Positions 28,950 to 37,634 of a stretch of 64,000 nt of DNA are shown piece after piece. Location: positions 1-64,000 of the forward strand of contig NZ_LXKA01000327.1 of the NCBI RefSeq assembly GCF_001645125.1. The letters are read 5' to 3'. Each line of letters starts with the position of its first letter. Within the stretch, counting starts at the first letter, position 1. Source of the DNA: Paraburkholderia ginsengiterrae. GTDB taxonomy: Bacteria > Pseudomonadota > Gammaproteobacteria > Burkholderiales > Burkholderiaceae. A program made the translations under genes and the position numbers. Below the pieces are notes generated by a model. The model was given only the letters and a program-made list of their open reading frames with translations, ran no database searches and was not told where the DNA came from.

Positions 28950-30419
28950 TCAGGTTCGCTCTGAAGGATCGGTTTTTTTGGCGGGTGTGCGAATGTCCGG
29001 CGACAGTTGCGCGAAGATCCACGACGAGCCCGCGGTGATGATGCCCACGCAAAGGAACGTGGCGTGAAACGCGGGCAGCGAGTTGGCGGCAGTCACACGC
29101 GGCAGCAGGCCGGTGAAGGTGGCGAGCAGTGCGCCGGCAACCGTCACGCCGAGACTCATCGAGAGCATCTGGACCAGCGAAAACAGGCTGTTGCCGCTAC
29201 TCGCGCCGCCGGTGCCGAGGTCCTTGAGCGTCAACGTGTTCATCGCGGTGAACTGCATCGAGTTGACGGCGCCGAAGAATGCCAGTTGCACGAGCCGCAG
29301 CCAGAGTGGCTGGCTTGCGCTGGTGAGCGAGAAACTCGCCATGGTCAGGCCGACCAGCACCGTGTTGACGATCAGTACGCGCCGGTAGCTGTGCTTGACG
29401 ATCAGCTTCGTCACGAGACGTTTGGACGCCATGCCGGCGGCCGCCACCGGCAACATCATCATGCCGGCCTCGAACGCGCTATAGCCGAGACTCACCTGCA
29501 ATAGCAGAGGGATCAGATAGGGCATCGCGCCGCTGCCGATCCGCGCAAACAGATTGCCGAGCAGGCCGACGCTGAAGGTGTGGATCTTGAAGAGGTCGAG
29601 CGAGAAAATCGGCGCCGGTTCGCGCACCGCGTGCAAGCCGTAGGCGACGAAGGCGGCGAGGCTCAGGATCAGCAGCACCAGCACGGTGGCGTGCTGAATG
29701 CCAAACTCGGTATGGCCATCGAGCGCGACCGAAATCGCCACCATACCGATGACCAGCAGCAGGTAGCCTTTCAGATCGAATTTGCCGACCTGTTCGTTGC
29801 GGCTGTCCGGCATGAAAATGAAAGTAGCAATGCAGCCGATCACGCCCACCGGCACGTTGATCAGAAAGATCCAGTGCCACGACGCGATTTTCACGAGCCA
29901 GCCGCCGAGCGTGGGGCCGATCAACGGTCCGATCAGGCCGGGAATTGCCACGAACGAGAGCGCCGGCAGGTAGCGTTCCGCGGGAAAGGTGCGCAGCACG
30001 GCGAGCCGTCCGACCGGCAGCAGCATGGCCCCACCCACACCCTGCACGATGCGGAAGATCACCAGTTGATTCAGCGTATGGGCGTTCGCGCACAGCAGCG
30101 AGCCGACCGCGAATACGAGGATCGCACTGAAGAACACGCGGCGCGTGCCGAGCTTGTCGGCGAGCCAGCCGGACACCGGGATCATCACGGCCATCGTCAG
30201 CGAGTAGGCGATCACCACGGACTGCATGCGCAGCGGCAGCTCGCCGAGGCTCGTCGCCATCGCGGGAAGCGCGGTGTTGACGATGGTCGAGTCGAGCGTC
30301 TGCATGAAGAAGCCGGTGGCGACGAGCCACAGCATCACGGTGAGCGAGCGGGGCGACGGGGTGGCCGATGGGTTGGCCGATTTGGTGCTGGCGGCAGAAG
30401 CGGACGGCGGTGTGGTCAT
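28950..30419 (-). CDS. MFS drug/solute exporter, DHA2 (EmrB/MdtD-like) family, 489 aa
   Basis: A proton-driven exporter with roughly 13-14 hydrophobic helices. The DHA2 motif FMQTLDSTIVNTALPAMATS follows a short Ser/Pro/Thr-rich N-terminus, motif A is GWLADKLGTRRVF, and motif C-like GLIGPLIGPTLGGWLV lies in helix 5. It is closest in pattern to MdtD among well-known members. Substrate is unknown and no membrane-fusion partner is present. Start is the ATG at 30419; a TTG 12 bases further upstream would be weaker. Confidence 0.87.
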   Translation of the reverse strand: MTTPPSASAASTKSANPSATPSPRSLTVMLWLVATGFFMQTLDSTIVNTALPAMATSLGELPLRMQSVVIAYSLTMAVMIPVSGWLADKLGTRRVFFSAILVFAVGSLLCANAHTLNQLVIFRIVQGVGGAMLLPVGRLAVLRTFPAERYLPALSFVAIPGLIGPLIGPTLGGWLVKIASWHWIFLINVPVGVIGCIATFIFMPDSRNEQVGKFDLKGYLLLVIGMVAISVALDGHTEFGIQHATVLVLLILSLAAFVAYGLHAVREPAPIFSLDLFKIHTFSVGLLGNLFARIGSGAMPYLIPLLLQVSLGYSAFEAGMMMLPVAAAGMASKRLVTKLIVKHSYRRVLIVNTVLVGLTMASFSLTSASQPLWLRLVQLAFFGAVNSMQFTAMNTLTLKDLGTGGASSGNSLFSLVQMLSMSLGVTVAGALLATFTGLLPRVTAANSLPAFHATFLCVGIITAGSSWIFAQLSPDIRTPAKKTDPSERT

Positions 30420-30529
30420 GGAGGGCGGCAAGGCGCGGGGACGGGCAGGGGACTCGCTATTCTAGGGAAAAGCGCGGTCCGGCGCAGTGGGTGCGCCAGC
30501 CTGTTTCAATGCGCCACGCCATCCGTGGC

Positions 30530-31948
30530 TCATTCCGACGCTGGCAACGCCGCCGCCGCGTGGAAGAACGCCTGCGCACGAGGTTCGTTAGTGAACGCGA
30601 TGTGGATCCTGATCCACGGGCTCACTTCCATGTTGGGCCGGAAGTAGTTGCCGGGCACGACTGTTACGCCCAGCGGCGCGCCGCACTCCACCAGCCGTTC
30701 CGCATCGTCGACATGCGGCACGCGAGCCCAGACGAATTTCCCGCCTACTGGCTTCTCGAATATTTCCCAGCACGCGTCTTCGAGTGTCTGGATGGTTGAG
30801 CCGAGTGCATCGCGCATGCGCCGGCGCAGACGCTCCAGATACTTGTGGTACGCGCCGCGCTCGAGCATCGATACGGCGACCGCTTCGGCAAAACGCGAAC
30901 CGCCGATGCTCGTCAGCATCTTGATGTCGACCAGATCCTTGATGACCGCGTGGCTCGCCACCACGCAGCCGATGCGCAGCGACGACGACAGCGTTTTCGA
31001 CAGGCCGCCCACGTAGATCACATGTTCGAGCTGATCGAGCGTGGCCAGGCGGTCGGTGACGTCGGTTTGAAAATCGGTGTAGATGTCGTCTTCGATGATC
31101 GAGAAGCCGTGCTCGCGCGCCAGCTGCAACAGGCGAAACGCGACGGGCGGCGCAACCGTGGTCCCGGTCGGATTGTGGAAGACGGTGTTGATGAAAAAGA
31201 GCTTGGGACGGTGCGACTTCAGCTGCTCCTGCATCACGTCGAGGTCCGGACCGTTGCGGGTGCGTGGAATGCCGATCAGCTTCACGCCGTGCAGTTTCAA
31301 GAGGCCGTTCAGGTTGTAGTAGCCGGGGTCTTCGACAAAGATCGTGTCCCCGGCCTTGAGCATGTAGCGCATCAGCAGATCGAACGCCTGGCTGGCGCCG
31401 TTGGTGATCAGGATCTGCGACGGCTCCGCCTGGATTCCCAACTGGCCGATACGGCTCTGCAGATGTTCGCGCAGCCTCAGATTGCCGAGCGGGGTGGCGT
31501 AGTCGACCATGCTCGCGGGGTCGGTGCGCGACACGTGACGGATCGCCTGCGCGATGCCGTCCATATCGCGCCACGATTCCGGAATCGAGCCGCTGCCGAG
31601 CTTGAGCGTTTCGCCCGGGTGATTGAACTGCTGCAGCAGGTGGTCGGATTCGTCCTCGGCGCGACGCGGGTCCGAACTGCCCTGGCACCGCGAGCTGGCC
31701 GGCTGGCGGTCGGTGACATAGAAGCCCGAGCCGTGGCGCGAGTCGACATAGCCAAGCGACACCAGCCGGTCGTAAGCCTCGATCACGGGGAAGCGGCTCA
31801 CGCCGTAATCGGTGGCGAACTGCCGGATCGACGGCAGCTTGGAACCGGGGTGCGCGGCCCGCGAGCGGATCCAGGCCGTGACGCCCGTGACGATCTGCTC
31901 GGTCAGCGGCACGCCGTTGTCCCGGTCGAGCTCGATTTCAAGTTTCAT
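30530..31948 (-). CDS. MocR family GntR/aminotransferase regulator, 472 aa
   Basis: An N-terminal GntR winged helix (about residues 10-80: GSKLPSIRQFATDYGVSRFP and YVDSRHGSGFYV) is joined to a fold-type I aminotransferase domain (about 110-465). The PLP lysine is Lys318 in GGLSKTLSSS, with NPTGT (260) and EDDIYTDF (286) in place. MocR proteins usually control a neighbour and bind PLP or an amino-acid adduct. The divergent DUF2917 gene is the obvious candidate target, with an inverted repeat between the two starts. Confidence 0.9.
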   Translation of the reverse strand: MKLEIELDRDNGVPLTEQIVTGVTAWIRSRAAHPGSKLPSIRQFATDYGVSRFPVIEAYDRLVSLGYVDSRHGSGFYVTDRQPASSRCQGSSDPRRAEDESDHLLQQFNHPGETLKLGSGSIPESWRDMDGIAQAIRHVSRTDPASMVDYATPLGNLRLREHLQSRIGQLGIQAEPSQILITNGASQAFDLLMRYMLKAGDTIFVEDPGYYNLNGLLKLHGVKLIGIPRTRNGPDLDVMQEQLKSHRPKLFFINTVFHNPTGTTVAPPVAFRLLQLAREHGFSIIEDDIYTDFQTDVTDRLATLDQLEHVIYVGGLSKTLSSSLRIGCVVASHAVIKDLVDIKMLTSIGGSRFAEAVAVSMLERGAYHKYLERLRRRMRDALGSTIQTLEDACWEIFEKPVGGKFVWARVPHVDDAERLVECGAPLGVTVVPGNYFRPNMEVSPWIRIHIAFTNEPRAQAFFHAAAALPASE

Positions 31949-32006
31949 GCGGATCTTCCTTCATCGGACGGCGAGGTCGCCGCCAACTGTCCGGTTTTTC
32001 AACTGA

Positions 32007-32035
32007 ACAGTTCCGATGAAAGTGTTCGGAACTGT
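32007..32035. promoter_or_regulatory. Inverted repeat operator between MocR and DUF2917 genes
   Basis: ACAGTTCCGA (32007-32016) and its perfect complement TCGGAACTGT (32026-32035) are 9 bases apart. Another AACTGT lies at 31985-31990 and AACTG at 32001-32005, so half-sites are repeated in both orientations, as in MocR targets. Confidence 0.7.
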
Positions 32036-32103
32036 GCATGGGTTTCCGATCTTCGCACGTCAATAATCCGTACAACAGAAAAGTTTTTTGAAGGAGAAAG
32101 GCG

Positions 32104-32403
32104 ATGCGTGAAGTCCGGATATTCGAATTGGAACATGGCGAGCCCGCGACGGCCTGGCGTGTCGCTCGTCCGTCGATCTTCAAGGTCATCTCGGGCGAGA
32201 TCTGGCTGACTGTCGAAGGCGAGGGCGACGATCATTGGCTCGCCACCGGCGAATCGATCGAACTGCCGCGCGGAGCGGTGGCGTGGATCAGCGCGGGGCA
32301 GGCCGGTGCGCGCTTTGCGATGGCGAGCGGGTCTGAGCGGACCTCCTCGGCGCGGCCGGTGCCTATGCTGAACTGGTTGCCGCGCTGGCTGGGTGTGGCC
32401 TGA
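32104..32403 (+). CDS. DUF2917 domain protein, 99 aa
   Basis: A small protein with one cupin-like half domain: IFKVISGEIWLTVEGEGDDH, then LATGESIELPRGAVAWISAG. This matches DUF2917, a family of unknown function common in Burkholderiales and usually next to a MocR regulator. GAAGGAGAAAGGCG precedes the ATG. Regulation by the divergent MocR protein is inferred from position and the inverted repeat. Confidence 0.85.
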   Translation: MREVRIFELEHGEPATAWRVARPSIFKVISGEIWLTVEGEGDDHWLATGESIELPRGAVAWISAGQAGARFAMASGSERTSSARPVPMLNWLPRWLGVA

Positions 32404-32455
32404 CGCGTAAGCGGACGGGGCATTGGCCAGGTGTCCGGGGCGCCGCAGTGGAGCC

Positions 32456-33697
32456 TTAGTTTGGCCCTGGCGTCTCGTAGTCCCCGATGTAACGCGCGCG
32501 CGGCCGGATCAGCCGGCCGTCGCGCGTCTGTTCCATCGCATGCGCGATCCAGCCAACCACCCGGCCCACAGCGAACAGCGTGAAAGCCGCGCCGGCCGGC
32601 AGACCCAGGGTCCGCTCGATGGCGGCCAGCGCAAAATCCACCGTGGGTTCCGCGCCGGTCGTATCGCGCACCGCTCGCGCCAATGCCAGCACCTCGCCGA
32701 GCGGCGAACGCGCCGGCGCGCAGTCGGCGAGCAGGGCGAGCAGCAACCGCGCGCGCGGGTCGCCCTGCGGATAGAGCGGATGACCGAAGCCCGACAGCAC
32801 CGGCCCTTGTGTGCCGTGTTCGTGCCGCGCGAGGCGGTTCGCCAGATAGCGGTCGAGATCGGGCGCGCGCGACGCCTCATCGAGCAGCGCGGCGATGCGC
32901 ACCGTCTCACCCCCATGGCGCGGCCCGGACAATGCCGCCAGACCGCCCGCCACCGCGCCGAACAGGTGCGTTCCCGTCGAAGTGATACAGCGCACCGTGA
33001 AGGTCGACGCGTTCAACTCGTGGTCCGCGCAGGCCACCAGCGCCGCGCGCAGCAAGCCGGCTTGCTGCCGGTTGCGCACTTGCCACGCTTGAGCCAATTG
33101 CCGGTGCATCGGCTCGTTCGACGGCGCCGCTGAAATCATCGCGGCGGCCAGCAAGCGCATGACGGCGCACGCTGTGTCGAGTTGGGCATCGCGGCCGAGC
33201 GCCCACACCCGGGGCATTTGCGCCGCGGCGGCGGGCAACAGCACGAGCGCGCGATCGAGCGGCGTGCTGTCGCCCCAGAGTTTGAGCCACGCCGCCCACT
33301 GCGCGCCGGCAAACGGCACAGCCGGCGCTTCCGCAAGCCGCCGCGCGCTGCATTCCCACAACAACGCCGCGATGTCTTCGAGCGTCGCACTTTGCGCCAG
33401 TGTCATGGCGTCGTGCCCGCGGTACAGCAGGCGGCCGTCCGCCACCAGCGTGATCGACGATTCGAGCACCGGCACGCCCCAGTCCAGCACCTTCTGCGCG
33501 ACTTTGCCCGCGCGCTTGCCGTCTTCCTTGCGGCGCGCGAGCCGCCGCGCTTCGCCGGCGTCATACAGCCGATGCTTGCCCTGCGCGTCCGGCGACGAAC
33601 TCAGCATGCCGCGGCTCACGTACGCGTAAAGCGTGGGCAAGCTGATGCCGAGCGTGGCGGCGGCTTCGGCGGCGGTTAGTACATTCGAGGCAGGCAT
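32456..33697 (-). CDS. Citrate synthase-like enzyme with N-terminal helix-turn-helix, 413 aa
   Basis: Residues about 5-55 form a MerR-like HTH head: LTAAEAAATLGISLPTLYAY then GKHRLYDAGEARRLARR. From about 70 the chain is a citrate synthase fold. The catalytic set is intact: His261 (SGPRHGG), His306 (GFGHPLYPQGDPRA) and Asp354 (TVDFAL), with ADHELNAST at 224-232. So it may condense an acyl-CoA with an oxo-acid, yet it may also bind DNA. The large domain is shorter than in housekeeping citrate synthase. It is divergent from a CoA-transferase gene with an 18-bp palindrome between. Confidence 0.85.
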   Translation of the reverse strand: MPASNVLTAAEAAATLGISLPTLYAYVSRGMLSSSPDAQGKHRLYDAGEARRLARRKEDGKRAGKVAQKVLDWGVPVLESSITLVADGRLLYRGHDAMTLAQSATLEDIAALLWECSARRLAEAPAVPFAGAQWAAWLKLWGDSTPLDRALVLLPAAAAQMPRVWALGRDAQLDTACAVMRLLAAAMISAAPSNEPMHRQLAQAWQVRNRQQAGLLRAALVACADHELNASTFTVRCITSTGTHLFGAVAGGLAALSGPRHGGETVRIAALLDEASRAPDLDRYLANRLARHEHGTQGPVLSGFGHPLYPQGDPRARLLLALLADCAPARSPLGEVLALARAVRDTTGAEPTVDFALAAIERTLGLPAGAAFTLFAVGRVVGWIAHAMEQTRDGRLIRPRARYIGDYETPGPN

Positions 33698-33719
33698 GGA
33701 AAGGTGTGGAAACCGAAGA

Positions 33720-33756
33720 AATCAATATATATTGATTATCATAATCAAGATTGATT
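33720..33756. promoter_or_regulatory. AT-rich overlapping palindromes between citrate synthase-like and CoA-transferase genes
   Basis: AATCAATATATATTGATT (33720-33737) is a perfect 18-bp palindrome. A second, TTGATTA-TCA-TAATCAA, overlaps it at 33732-33748, and another TTGATT half-site is at 33751-33756. The block is far more AT-rich than its surroundings and lies 23-60 bases upstream of the ATG at 33697. Confidence 0.8.
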
Positions 33757-33804
33757 GCAGCGTGGCGGAATTCTAGACTCGGTTCACCTTCTTCCTGTTC
33801 CGCT

Positions 33805-35205
33805 ATGAACGCCATGACGCCCGAACTTGCTCTCAAACATATCTGGACCCTCGCGGAATGCGACCCGACCGCGTTGAGAAACGTCTCGCTGACAGGCGCC
33901 GAGCCAGCTTTGCCGTCGGTTTATCAGGTGGGGAGCCTTGCCTCGGCGACCATCGCAGCGACGGGCCTCGCGGCCGCCGAATACCATCGCTTGCGAACGG
34001 GGCACAGGCAGCACGTCGCGGTGGACATGCGGCGCGCGCTGGCGTCGTTTCGCAGCGAACGCTATTTGCGCATCGACGACGGTCCGCCGCCTGCGCTGCG
34101 CGATCCGGTGACGGGTTTCTACGAGACGCGCGACGGCCGCTGGATTCAACTGCACACGAATTTCCCCCATCATCTTCACGGCGTATTGCAGGTGCTGGAC
34201 TGCGCGAACGATCCCGCGGCAGTGGCCGCGGCGATTCGCGGCTGGGATGGCGCGCGGCTCGATCAGACGCTCGCCGATGCGGGCCTGTGCGCCGCGTTGA
34301 TCCGCGCGCCGCACGAGTGGGCCTCGCTCGAACAGGCGCAGGCGGTGGCGGGCTTGCCGCTGTTGGAGATCGAGCGCATCGGCGACGCGCCGGTCGAACC
34401 GGTGCGCGGGAGCGGCGCGGACCGGCCGCTGGCGGGTGTGCGGGTGCTGGATCTGTCGCGCATCATCGCGGGGCCGGTAGCCGGGCGGGCACTCGCGCAG
34501 CATGGCGCGGAGGTGTTGCTGATCAACGGACCGCATCTGCCGAACATTGCGCCGCTCGTGATCGACAATGGGCGCGGCAAGCGCTCGGCCGTGGTCGATC
34601 TGCGCGACGCGGCCGGGCGCGAAACGTTACAGGGCTTGGCGGGCGGCGCGGATGTGTTTTTGCAAGCGTATCGTCCCGGCGCACTCGCGGCGCGCGGATT
34701 CGGTCCCGAGGAACTGGCGCGGACGCGTCCAGGAATCGTTTATGTGTCGGTCTCCGCCTATGGGCACAAAGGGCCTTGGGCCCAGCGGCGCGGCTTCGAT
34801 AGTCTGGTGCAGTCGGCGAGCGGCATCGCCTTGACCGAGCAGCAGGCCGCGGGATGGGACGGGCCCAAGCATTTGCCGTGTCAGGCGCTGGATCACGCAA
34901 CCGGCTATCTGGCCGCCTTCGGGGCGATGGCCGCCTTGGCGCGGCGGGCGACCGAGGGCGGAAGCTGGCATGTGCGGGTCTCGCTCGCGCAAACGGGCCG
35001 CTGGTTGCAGTCGTTCGGGCAGATTCCCGACGGCTGGACCGCGCCCGACGTCACGCTCGACGAGGTGCGCGATTGCCTTGCCACCGTCGATTCGGAATTT
35101 GGCCGCGTTCTGGGCGTGCAACCGGCTGAAATTCTGGACGTGACGCCCGCTTATTTCGCGCTGCCGCCCAGCCGGGTGGGCGCGCATGAGGCACGCTGGG
35201 TCTGA
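33805..35205 (+). CDS. Family III (CaiB/BaiF) CoA-transferase with rearranged domain order, 466 aa
   Basis: Family III CoA-transferases move CoA between acids through an aspartyl-CoA intermediate; the likely Asp is Asp363 in ALDHATGYLAAFGA. The usual N-terminal start, PLAGVRVLDLSRIIAGPVAG, appears only at residue 208. The first 200 residues look instead like the second half of the family: GHRQHVAVDMRRAL, then GFYETRDGRWIQLHTNFPHH, and APHEWASLEQAQ. The protein thus resembles a permuted or fused form. The ATG at 33805 has only a weak ribosome site. It faces the citrate synthase-like gene across a palindrome, so the two likely act together on CoA esters. Confidence 0.85.
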   Translation: MNAMTPELALKHIWTLAECDPTALRNVSLTGAEPALPSVYQVGSLASATIAATGLAAAEYHRLRTGHRQHVAVDMRRALASFRSERYLRIDDGPPPALRDPVTGFYETRDGRWIQLHTNFPHHLHGVLQVLDCANDPAAVAAAIRGWDGARLDQTLADAGLCAALIRAPHEWASLEQAQAVAGLPLLEIERIGDAPVEPVRGSGADRPLAGVRVLDLSRIIAGPVAGRALAQHGAEVLLINGPHLPNIAPLVIDNGRGKRSAVVDLRDAAGRETLQGLAGGADVFLQAYRPGALAARGFGPEELARTRPGIVYVSVSAYGHKGPWAQRRGFDSLVQSASGIALTEQQAAGWDGPKHLPCQALDHATGYLAAFGAMAALARRATEGGSWHVRVSLAQTGRWLQSFGQIPDGWTAPDVTLDEVRDCLATVDSEFGRVLGVQPAEILDVTPAYFALPPSRVGAHEARWV

Positions 35206-35316
35206 GCGTATTCACCCTCGGTTGCGGGATGCGCCGGTGCACGGCCGGCGCACAAACGTCAGACGATCGCGAGGCAACCGGCAAGCGGACAGCGCGCGAT
35301 GAGAACGCGGCCAAAC

Positions 35317-36063
35317 CTACTTTCGCAATTCCGCCACGAAGTCGTAGTAGTCGTTGCGGCAGTATGTGTCGGTCAACTCGATCGCGCGCTGATCGGCCGT
35401 GTAGCCCACGCGGGTAATCAGCAGCAGCGCTTCGTTTGGGGCGATGCTCATCTGCTGCGCGATTTCATCGCTCGCGTTCACCGCCCGAAAATGCTGCAGC
35501 GCGCGGACAATCGTCAGGCCGCGGTTCTCCAGGTACGAGTACAACGAATCGCCGATGGCTTGAGGATCGGGAATCACCGCGGCGGGGAAAGTGGAGTTCT
35601 CCACCGCCATCACGATGCCGTCGGCCAGACGCAAGCGCCGCAAGCGCGTTACCGCCGCCGCCGGCGACAAGCCAAGCTGGATCACCTCATCGCGGTTGGC
35701 CGGCACGATCTCGCGCGAAAGCCATTTCGAACTCGGCGTAAAACCGCGCCGCCGCAGCATTTCGCTGAAGCTCGACAGACGCGACAGCGGATCTTCGTAG
35801 CGCGGCGTGATGAAACTGCCCGCGCCCTGAGTGCGCCGGATCAATCGCTGCTCGACGAGCAAGGCAATGGCCTTGCGCGACGTAATGCGCGACACGCCGA
35901 GCGCCTCGGAGAGCACGCGCTCGGAGGGCAGCGCCTCGCCCGCGTTCCAGCGGTTTTCGTGGATGGCGGAGCCGAGCTTGCGTGCAAGTTGCAGATAAAG
36001 CGGCGTGTCGTTTTCCGGGTCCGGGCGCAGATCGCGCCAACGGTCTTCCGAGGCAGAGGTCAT
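35317..36063 (-). CDS. GntR family regulator with UTRA ligand domain, 248 aa
   Basis: The GntR winged helix lies at about residues 20-90: NAGEALPSERVLSEALGVSR, then AIALLVEQRLIRRTQGAGSF. The UTRA domain follows (about 105-240: TPSSKWLSREIVPANRDEVI, ending ELTDTYCRNDYYDFVAEL). This is the HutC/NagR branch, whose ligands are often phosphorylated sugars or amino sugars. The target is unknown; the nearest divergent gene is the aldo/keto reductase, 191 bases away. Start at 36063 is ATG; a GTG nine bases upstream is in frame. Confidence 0.9.
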   Translation of the reverse strand: MTSASEDRWRDLRPDPENDTPLYLQLARKLGSAIHENRWNAGEALPSERVLSEALGVSRITSRKAIALLVEQRLIRRTQGAGSFITPRYEDPLSRLSSFSEMLRRRGFTPSSKWLSREIVPANRDEVIQLGLSPAAAVTRLRRLRLADGIVMAVENSTFPAAVIPDPQAIGDSLYSYLENRGLTIVRALQHFRAVNASDEIAQQMSIAPNEALLLITRVGYTADQRAIELTDTYCRNDYYDFVAELRK

Positions 36064-36254
36064 GGGGCTCACGCGAGAAGGGCAAGCGGCAATTCTATGA
36101 CATCGGCGCGTTACGTTATAGCGGGCTTTTGCCTGGGGGGCGAACGGCCGCCCGTCGAACCGCTAAACTCGCCGCTATGTCTTTCGTGCCATGCGCCGCG
36201 CGTTCGCCCGCGCGGAGTGCATCGCCGACCATTGAGCCACTTCGAGGAGTCAGC

Positions 36255-37100
36255 ATGACGAGCGATATCGCAAGCGTGAGCCTGCCCGACGGCGAGCGCA
36301 TACCGAAACTGGGGCAAGGCACCTGGGAGACGGGCGAAGCGCCTGCGCGCCGCGCCGCCGAAATCGACGCGCTGCGTTGCGGCATCGAACTGGGCATGAC
36401 GCTGATCGACACGGCCGAAATGTACGGCGACGGCGCCACCGAGACGCTCCTCGGCGAAGCGCTGGCCGGCTTGCGCGACCAGGTGTTTCTGGTCAGCAAA
36501 GTGTATCCGCATAACGCCAGCCGGCGTGGCGTGATCGCCGCGTGCGAGCAGAGCCTCAAGCGTCTGAAAACGGACCGGCTCGATCTGTATCTGCTGCACT
36601 GGCGCGGCTCGGTGCCGCTCGCGGAGACTGTCGCGGGCTTCGAGGCATTGCGTGAGGCGGGCAAGATCCGCCATTGGGGCGTCAGCAACTTCGACACCGA
36701 AGACATGGAAGAACTCGTCGACACGCCGGGCGGTGACGCGTGCGCGACCAACCAGATTCTCTACAACGTGGCGCGCCGCGGGCCGGAATACGATCTGCTG
36801 CCATGGCTTGCAGCGCGCAACATGCCGGGCATGGCCTACAGCCCGGTCGATCATGCACGCCTGCCGAAACGCTCGCCGCTCGACGATATCGCCGACGCGC
36901 GCGGTGTTTCCGTGTTCCAGGTCGCGCTCGCGTGGGTGTTGCGCGAGCCCGGCGTGTTCGCGATTCCGAAGGCGGGGCGGATCCAGCACGTGCGCGACAA
37001 CCACCGCGCGTTGCATCTGCAACTTGAAGCCGATGAACTTGCCGCCATCGACGCCTATTTCAAACCGCCGCGCGGCAAGCGTCCGCTCGAAATGCTCTAG
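36255..37100 (+). CDS. Aldo/keto reductase, 281 aa
   Basis: An NADPH-dependent carbonyl reductase of the (beta/alpha)8 aldo/keto reductase family. The catalytic tetrad is present: Asp and Tyr in DTAEMYGDG, Lys in LVSKVYPHNAS and His in YLLHWRGS. The NADPH-binding end shows IPKAGRIQHVRDN. The sequence resembles the YeaE/DkgA-like bacterial group. GAGGAG is six bases before the ATG at 36255. The substrate cannot be read. Confidence 0.9.
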   Translation: MTSDIASVSLPDGERIPKLGQGTWETGEAPARRAAEIDALRCGIELGMTLIDTAEMYGDGATETLLGEALAGLRDQVFLVSKVYPHNASRRGVIAACEQSLKRLKTDRLDLYLLHWRGSVPLAETVAGFEALREAGKIRHWGVSNFDTEDMEELVDTPGGDACATNQILYNVARRGPEYDLLPWLAARNMPGMAYSPVDHARLPKRSPLDDIADARGVSVFQVALAWVLREPGVFAIPKAGRIQHVRDNHRALHLQLEADELAAIDAYFKPPRGKRPLEML

Positions 37101-37142
37101 GCGCCGCGCGCAGTGACCCCCCGAGGGGCTGCGCGGGCGGGC

Positions 37143-37634
37143 TTAGTTGCAGGCGTGGTGCATGTGCACGGAACCCAGCACCGCGACTTCTGCGGGGGTG
37201 TGCCTGAGTGAATCTTCGTTGACCTGGGCGGTGTCCGCGACAAAGTCATCGACGAGCGACGACACCGGCGTATCGTGCAGGCACAGCGACACGCGCTGGG
37301 TTTCATTGACCGGCAGGGCGGAGCGCTGACTGAGGAACAGCACGCCGTACTGATAGCCATGGATGATGCCGCGTATCGCGCCGACGCACTGGCCTTGCGC
37401 GACGTTGTCGGTTTTCCGTTGGCAGGTCTGCGCGAGCGAGTAAGCGGAGAACGTGGGATCGACGGGCGGTGCGGCTTGCGAGAGCGTGGGCGGGAGCGAT
37501 TGCGTGGCTTGCGCGGACTGCGCCGCCGGTTGCGCGGCCGTTTGGGCATGGGCGAGCGATGCGAGGCCGAGCGCGGCGGCCATCAGCAAGCTGGCGGCCG
37601 CGCGTGCCGCGGAGGGGGGGACGTTTCGTTGCAT
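37143..37634 (-). CDS. Exported Rap1a/Tai-type domain protein, 163 aa
   Basis: A signal peptide (residues 1-30, ending LASLAHAQ) is followed by an Ala/Gln/Pro-rich spacer. The globular part (about 60-160) has CQRKTDNVAQGQCVGAIRG, a Tyr/Gly segment and SLCLHDT, with two conserved Cys pairs. This matches the Rap1a/Tai immunity domain, found in immunity proteins against type VI amidase effectors and in many proteins with no effector partner. No T6SS or effector gene is near, so an immunity role is not supported by context. Confidence 0.7.
   Translation of the reverse strand: MQRNVPPSAARAAASLLMAAALGLASLAHAQTAAQPAAQSAQATQSLPPTLSQAAPPVDPTFSAYSLAQTCQRKTDNVAQGQCVGAIRGIIHGYQYGVLFLSQRSALPVNETQRVSLCLHDTPVSSLVDDFVADTAQVNEDSLRHTPAEVAVLGSVHMHHACN

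Noticed and set aside
37143-37634. Type VI immunity role for the Rap1a-domain protein
   Set aside because: No effector or T6SS gene is near, so only the domain call is kept.
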